Part shown: one piece after another, positions 13,685-17,809 of the stretch
How positions within the stretch are numbered: the first letter of the stretch is position 1
Layout: every line of letters begins with the position of its first letter
Assembly (NCBI GenBank): GCA_016929875.1
Contig: JAFGHZ010000098.1
Location: forward strand, 1 to 17,809
DNA from: Dehalococcoidales bacterium
Lineage (GTDB): Bacteria; Chloroflexota; Dehalococcoidia; Dehalococcoidales; Fen-1064
Direction: 5' to 3'
Length of the DNA: 17,809 bases
The notes under the pieces: model-generated
What the model saw: only the letters and a program-made list of their open reading frames with translations
Told to the model about the DNA's origin: nothing
Database searches by the model: none
Made by a program: the position numbers and the translations under genes

Positions 13685-14248
13685 CTAACTCTTCAGCTTC
13701 TTTACCAGAAAAGCAACATTCTTCCCGAAATTCCTGGCCGTTGCCATTCCCTCCTCATCATTCGCCACTTCACCCTTATCACGGCCTATGGCAACGTTCC
13801 AGTAGGTCGAGCCGGGTACGATCATCCCCATTATTTGAAACCAGAACATCATCTCGGCAAAAGTGAAGTTTTTGCCAGCCCGACGGGCAATCACCAGAGG
13901 TCCGCCCACCTTTCCGGCGAAGGGTCTTTTATCGTAAGACATATAGCCGGTCCTTTCGATGAATGCTTTCATTAGAGCGGTCGCCGAGCCGAAATAGACC
14001 GGAGAGGCTAAGATAATGGCATCGGCCCGTTTCATCTTCCTGTAAATCGGCAGCACGTCGTCATCGATGGGACACTGCTTCCCTTCACGGCAAAGACGGC
14101 AGGCGTTACAGGGTTTAATACTCAACCCCGACAGCCTTATCAACTCCGTATTTATCCCTTCCTCGGCAATTGCCTTCAGGGTATGCGCCGTCAGGATTTC
14201 CGTATTACCCGCTTTTCGCGGGCTACCAACGATACCGATAGCCTTCAT
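13685..14248 (-). CDS. Iron-sulfur flavoprotein, NADPH-dependent FMN reductase family
   Basis: 187 residues with a flavodoxin-like fold. The FMN phosphate loop is GSPRKAGNTEIL at 8-19. A cysteine cluster CNACRLCREGKQC (C47, C50, C53, C59; spacing 2-2-5) matches the compact 4Fe-4S motif of Isf-type proteins of anaerobes. ASPVYFGSATALMKAFIERT at 81-100 is the usual flavin-side loop and helix. Isf proteins pass electrons between ferredoxin-like donors and acceptors, often in oxidative-stress defence; the partner here is unknown. ATG 14248 has AGGAG 8 nt upstream. It follows nadD by 20 nt and is probably in the obgE-nadD operon. Its presence fits an anaerobic host. Confidence 0.85.
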   Translation of the reverse strand: MKAIGIVGSPRKAGNTEILTAHTLKAIAEEGINTELIRLSGLSIKPCNACRLCREGKQCPIDDDVLPIYRKMKRADAIILASPVYFGSATALMKAFIERTGYMSYDKRPFAGKVGGPLVIARRAGKNFTFAEMMFWFQIMGMIVPGSTYWNVAIGRDKGEVANDEEGMATARNFGKNVAFLVKKLKS

Positions 14249-14268
14249 AATCTAAACTCCTATCCCTA

Positions 14269-14871
14269 TCATTTCCGGTATAACCTGTTTTCCTTGATGT
14301 ATTCTGCCACTTTCGGTGGCACCAGATATTTGATAGGCTGGCCCTGAGTTACCCTGTCCCTGATATCGGTAGAGCTGATATCCATCATCGGTTTCTCCAG
14401 GAAAATCACCTTCTTCGATAAGCCGGGGAGATTGACTTCCAGAGATTTGAGGTCGGGCCGTTTATAGCCGGGTCTTCCGACAACCACCAGAGAGCACATC
14501 CTTATCAACCTCAGCGGTTCTTTCCAGTACGGCAGTTGCGACAGACTGTCCCAACCCATGACGAGAAACAGCTCAGTCGCTTCGCCAAGTTCCGTTTTCA
14601 GACGGGCAAGGGTATCCACGGAGTAAGACGGCCCCTGCCGCTCTGCTTCGATCGTAGAGAGTTTGAAGTATGGTCTGCCCTCGAGTGCCAGTAGCACCAT
14701 CTCCGCCCTGTGAATAACCGGGGTAATCGGCCTGTCCGATTTCATCCACGGCTGTCCCGCAGGGAGAAAGAGCACTTCCGAAAGATCGAGGTGGGCCCTT
14801 GCTTCTTCGGCAATCGCCAGGTGGCCGTTGTGGATGGGGTCGAAAGTTCCGCCGAGTATTCCTGCTTTCAT
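14269..14871 (-). CDS. nadD: Nicotinate-mononucleotide adenylyltransferase
   Basis: Joins nicotinate mononucleotide and ATP into deamido-NAD in NAD synthesis. 200 residues, normal length. Nucleotidyltransferase motifs: GGTFDPIHNGH at 7-17 (ATP phosphate loop with the two His), GPSYSVDTL at 80-88, MGWDSLSQLPYW at 105-116, and ISSTDIRDRV at 165-174 (the SxTxxR ATP-site motif). The ATG lies 4 nt after the obgE stop, so the two genes are coupled. The obgE-nadD pairing is common in bacteria. The flavoprotein gene follows after 20 nt. Confidence 0.95.
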   Translation of the reverse strand: MKAGILGGTFDPIHNGHLAIAEEARAHLDLSEVLFLPAGQPWMKSDRPITPVIHRAEMVLLALEGRPYFKLSTIEAERQGPSYSVDTLARLKTELGEATELFLVMGWDSLSQLPYWKEPLRLIRMCSLVVVGRPGYKRPDLKSLEVNLPGLSKKVIFLEKPMMDISSTDIRDRVTQGQPIKYLVPPKVAEYIKENRLYRK

Positions 14872-14875
14872 CTCT

Positions 14876-16132
14876 TTACCACTCCCATTCGATATTGCCG
14901 CAGCGGACCTTATACCCGTACCTGACGCCGGCTTTCTCCAGTTCTTTATCGATACCCCACCTGGTTATCTGCCCACGCACCTGCCCCTTCACTACCTGGT
15001 CGGTCATATCCACCCTCGCTACGATACGCTCCAGGTCCGGCATAGCGATGACAAACGCCTCGTCCTTTCGGGTTATTTCCACGCGACTGTGCCGCGGGCG
15101 GGGACGGAAGATTTTAGGAGTACTCGCCTCTGTACGGACGTTGCTCTCTTTCAATAATCCCATCACCGTTCTCATAAGCTCGGCGATTCCCTCGCCGGTC
15201 GCAGCGGAAATGAATCGTACGTTTATACCTGCTTCACGGAAAGCCGCCTTAATGTCATCTTTTTTTTCTTTTACCTGCGGCAGGTCGACTTTATTGATAA
15301 CGACAATCTGAGGCTTCCGCGCCAGTCGAGAATCGAATAAACTGAGCTCGTTGTTCACTTTTATCATATTATCCAGGGGAGTATCGGCAGTGCCGTCGAT
15401 GAGATGAATCAATACCCTGGTACGCATACTGTGGCGTAAAAAATCATGCCCTAACCCCCGTCCCAGATGGGCTCCATCAATTAGCCCCGGAATTTCGGCT
15501 AAAACAAAAGTGCCGTATTCGACTTCCACCACACCGACTATCGGCTCCTTTGTCGTAAACGGATAATCGGCTACCCGGGGCTTGGCTGCAGTGGCAATCG
15601 ACAGTAACGAAGACTTACCGACATTCGGGTAGCCAATAATACCGACATCGGCAATCAATTTCATCTCCAGGAGGATAATCTTTTCCTCGCCGGCATCACC
15701 CGCTTGGGCCAACCGCGGAGCCTGGTTAATAGATGATGCAAAGTGGATATTTCCCCAACCCCCTCTGCCGCCACGGGCTGCTAATACCTGCTCGCCGCCT
15801 TTCCCTAAATCCCCCAACAGCACATCAGTACCGTCTCTGTTTTTTTCGTATACGACGGTACCTTCCGGAACTTTTAGAATTAGGTCATCCCCATTCTTGC
15901 CATGTTTCTTCTGGGCTTTACCATCACCACCGCCTGCCGCTTGGTATAAACCCTTTTTCCTCAAACCCCAGAGGTTCATCACTGAGGAATCGGCTTTAAT
16001 TATTACGTCCCCGCCTCTGCCCCCGTCACCTCCATCCGGTCCACCGAAAGGCACAAACTTCTCTCTTCGGAAGGTAATCGCACCGCTACCACCCTTACCT
16101 GCTCTAACTTGAATTTCAACAATATCGAACAT
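14876..16132 (-). CDS. obgE: Obg family GTPase (ribosome assembly, stress)
   Basis: An essential GTPase of 50S ribosome maturation that also links growth to (p)ppGpp. 418 residues with all three domains: the glycine-rich Obg fold at 1-158 (GKGGSGAITFRREKFVPFGG, then GGDGGRGGDV), the G domain at about 159-330 with P-loop GYPNVGKS (167-174), switch FTTKEP (192-197), G4 NKVD (280-283) and G5 SA (309-310), and the C-terminal OCT domain at about 340-418. The G3 motif reads EIPG (E213) where most Obg proteins have DxPG. ATG 16132 has no Shine-Dalgarno sequence; a TACCAT -10-like box ends 8 nt before it. nadD follows after 4 nt. Confidence 0.97.
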   Translation of the reverse strand: MFDIVEIQVRAGKGGSGAITFRREKFVPFGGPDGGDGGRGGDVIIKADSSVMNLWGLRKKGLYQAAGGGDGKAQKKHGKNGDDLILKVPEGTVVYEKNRDGTDVLLGDLGKGGEQVLAARGGRGGWGNIHFASSINQAPRLAQAGDAGEEKIILLEMKLIADVGIIGYPNVGKSSLLSIATAAKPRVADYPFTTKEPIVGVVEVEYGTFVLAEIPGLIDGAHLGRGLGHDFLRHSMRTRVLIHLIDGTADTPLDNMIKVNNELSLFDSRLARKPQIVVINKVDLPQVKEKKDDIKAAFREAGINVRFISAATGEGIAELMRTVMGLLKESNVRTEASTPKIFRPRPRHSRVEITRKDEAFVIAMPDLERIVARVDMTDQVVKGQVRGQITRWGIDKELEKAGVRYGYKVRCGNIEWEW

Positions 16133-16140
16133 TTAATGTT

Positions 16141-16169
16141 ATGGTACACTAAATCTTCTTTCTTTTCTA
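16141..16169 (-). promoter_or_regulatory. Weak candidate promoter of obgE-nadD
   Basis: On the minus strand TAGAAA (16164-16169), 17-nt spacer, TACCAT (16141-16146), each 4 of 6 consensus bases. It is placed so that transcription would begin close to the obgE ATG, which lacks a ribosome site. Confidence 0.3.
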
Positions 16170-16348
16170 TGTTGTCTGGTGAGAGAAATAGTAATAATAA
16201 GTGGGGATTGTCTTCGTTAGCCGTTGAATTGCGGTTGCAGTGTTGATTTGGGAGGTTTTTTAGAATGCGGGGAAATATAAGTTATCGAAAGGTGTGACGA
16301 GTTGTTGAAAAAATGGGGATGGAGCTGAAGATTTTTCGGAAGTTACTG

Positions 16349-17668
16349 TTAATTATGGGAGCGGGTGGCGTGAATTCTCTGCTGGATATTGAAGACCTGC
16401 CGCTTCAAAAGCGGGTCGTTGTTGATAGCGCCGGACATTTTTTCATAAGCGTAACTGACGGTTGAAGGACTCCTGTCACCCAGTACTTTGCCTATCTCTG
16501 ATAAAGAGCAGTCGGTTTCCTGTCTTAGCAAATACATGCAGAGTTGACGGGCAAAGACTGTTGCCTCGTCTCTCCTCTTGCCTCTGAGATCGGAGAGGGT
16601 TAATTGAAAGGTGCCGGCGACGGTTTCCGTAATTAGGTTTGGGGTGATGGGCGCCAGTTGAGGTTCTTTGCCGGCGATATCTTCGAGGGCACGTGCGGCG
16701 ATTTCGGGGGTAACCATTGTTCTTAAGAGTTTGGAGTAAGCGACAACGCGGTTCAGTGAGCCTTCCAGTGCCCTGATGTTTTCCTTTATCTGGAGAGCAA
16801 TGAATTCCAGAACATCGGGGCCGATATCGACACCGTCCCGTTTTGCTTTATGCTGGAGAATACCGAGGCGGGTCTCGAAGTCCGGTGATTGAAGGTCGGC
16901 GACCAGTCCCCACTCGAGACGGGAGCGCAACCTTTCTCTGAGCATCGGGATGGCTTTCGGTGCTTGGTCGCTGGCGAGGACGATTTGCCGGTTGTTGCTA
17001 TGTAACTCGTTGAAGGTGTAAAAGAAATTTTCCTCGGTCTGCTCTTTGCCGGCGAAGAACTGCACGTCATCTACCAGCAGGATATCGACACTGCGGAATT
17101 TTTTGCGGAACTCGTCGGTGGTTTTTTCGCGGATGGAAGTGACCAGTTCGTTGGTATATTGCTCGGCGGTGACGTAGAGGACCGCCAGGTGGTTGGCCAG
17201 GGCTTTGTTGCCAATGGCATGCAGAAGATGGGTTTTACCGAGTCCCGCTCCGCCGTGGAGGAACAGAGGGTTGAATGCCAGCCCTGGGTTCTCCACTACC
17301 TTGGCGGCAGCGGCATAAGCGAGGTTGTTGGAATTACCTACCACGAAAGTATCGAAGGTATATCTCGGGTTGAACAAAGGTAGTTTTGTCCGTCGCGCTA
17401 CAGACGTTTCGGAATCGGAGGCTACGCAGAACTCTATCTTGACAGGTTCACGGGCGACGTCGGTGAGTGCCTTTTCGATAAGAGAAAGCTGGTTTTTCCC
17501 AAGGTATTCGGCAATAAAGGTGTTGGGAACGCCGACGGTAAATTTACCGTCCTGAAAACTGAGACCTCTTGTTTTGCTCAGCCAGGTGTGGAAATTCGCT
17601 TTGCTGACCTCTATTTGTAATTGTCCTAAAGCGGCTTCCCAGATTTCTGGCGCCGAACGAATTGTCAT
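16349..17668 (-). CDS. dnaA: Chromosomal replication initiator DnaA
   Basis: An AAA+ ATPase that binds oriC and opens the duplex. In 439 residues: domain I at about 1-82 (IWEAALGQLQIEVSKANFHTW), a very short linker II of about 15 residues, domain III with Walker A GGAGLGKTH (139-147), Walker B ILLVDDVQF (196-204) and the ASDQAPKAIPMLRERLRSR sensor/arginine-finger region, and helix-turn-helix domain IV at about 345-439. Start: ATG 17668 has AGGA 6 nt upstream and gives a normal N-terminus; the ATG at 17692 eight codons earlier has no such site. Odd: the domain IV signature reads GDRSPSTVSYAYEKM (397-411), where E. coli has GGRDHSTVLHAYEKI, so the Asp-His that touches the DnaA box is replaced by Ser-Pro. 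No canonical TTATCCACA box is seen nearby. Confidence 0.98.
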   Translation of the reverse strand: MTIRSAPEIWEAALGQLQIEVSKANFHTWLSKTRGLSFQDGKFTVGVPNTFIAEYLGKNQLSLIEKALTDVAREPVKIEFCVASDSETSVARRTKLPLFNPRYTFDTFVVGNSNNLAYAAAAKVVENPGLAFNPLFLHGGAGLGKTHLLHAIGNKALANHLAVLYVTAEQYTNELVTSIREKTTDEFRKKFRSVDILLVDDVQFFAGKEQTEENFFYTFNELHSNNRQIVLASDQAPKAIPMLRERLRSRLEWGLVADLQSPDFETRLGILQHKAKRDGVDIGPDVLEFIALQIKENIRALEGSLNRVVAYSKLLRTMVTPEIAARALEDIAGKEPQLAPITPNLITETVAGTFQLTLSDLRGKRRDEATVFARQLCMYLLRQETDCSLSEIGKVLGDRSPSTVSYAYEKMSGAINNDPLLKRQVFNIQQRIHATRSHN

Positions 17669-17809
17669 TGCGGTTCCTAATCCAAGCCGCATCTAACGCT
17701 TGGAGCAAGCACAACTATGCCCTTTGATGCCTTTTCTGCGGATTGGTGAAAAATATTCTTGGGTCTAGTGATGGTTACACGAGACGTTTACCAGAATAAT
17801 ATGTCCGAC

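Noticed and set aside
16262..16297. 10-codon plus-strand frame preceded by GGGAGG
   Set aside because: Too short to support as a gene. No promoter is visible and no neighbour on that strand would use it.
16290..16300. TTATCGAAA as a DnaA box
   Set aside because: Two mismatches to TTATCCACA and only a single copy. Chance is sufficient.
16314..16464. About 50-codon plus-strand frame at the end of dnaA
   Set aside because: Mostly antisense to the DnaA C-terminus, with no recognisable domain.

Overview
This window most likely comes from a Chloroflexota bacterium of the Dehalococcoidia type. That is an inference from gene content and protein character; no rRNA or tRNA gene is present to test it. 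Most of the window is well-kept housekeeping DNA around dnaA and gyrB, a neighbourhood usually found near the chromosomal origin. A visibly AT-richer two-gene insert sits between polA and gyrB.

Layout. Positions 1-7306, all minus strand (read right to left): polA, mutM, a doubtful 60-codon ORF, a universal stress protein, two TrkA-type potassium regulators, comEA, and comEC running off the left edge. comEC is cut by an in-frame TAA at 747-749. Positions 7307-9274 hold the insert: a DNA methyltransferase (plus) meeting a PD-(D/E)XK-type nuclease candidate (minus) tail to tail with a 4-base gap, each with its own good sigma70-type promoter. This looks like a restriction-modification module. Positions 9275-11487: gyrB on the plus strand, preceded by a promoter, an inverted repeat and a possible 30-codon leader ORF. 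Positions 11488-12058: a GIY-YIG nuclease gene bracketed by inverted copies of a REP-like repeat. Positions 12059-17668, all minus: dnaA, obgE, nadD, an iron-sulfur flavoprotein and a UPF0371/DUF1846 protein.

How the genes fit together. DnaA, GyrB, PolA and MutM cover replication initiation, supercoiling, gap filling and oxidised-base repair. ComEA/ComEC is the DNA-uptake machine, though here ComEC appears broken. Usp and the two TrkA proteins overlap or nearly touch and look like a potassium or stress regulatory set with no transporter gene in view. ObgE and NadD are tightly coupled.

The most interesting items are: the methyltransferase/nuclease insert with a 20-bp operator-like palindrome across its promoter; the GIY-YIG gene boxed in by inverted repeats; start codons placed 6-8 nt after a -10 box, suggesting leaderless mRNAs (polA, usp, the gyrB leader ORF, perhaps obgE); the gyrB leader ORF; and a changed DNA-recognition signature in DnaA.

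No gene-free stretch exceeds 300 bases. The larger gaps (7307-7551, 9275-9534, 11488-11667, 16133-16348) hold the promoters, repeats and terminator-like structures listed. I saw no further structure in 16186-16348 or 17693-17809, and no CRISPR array, tRNA, rRNA or insertion-sequence transposase.
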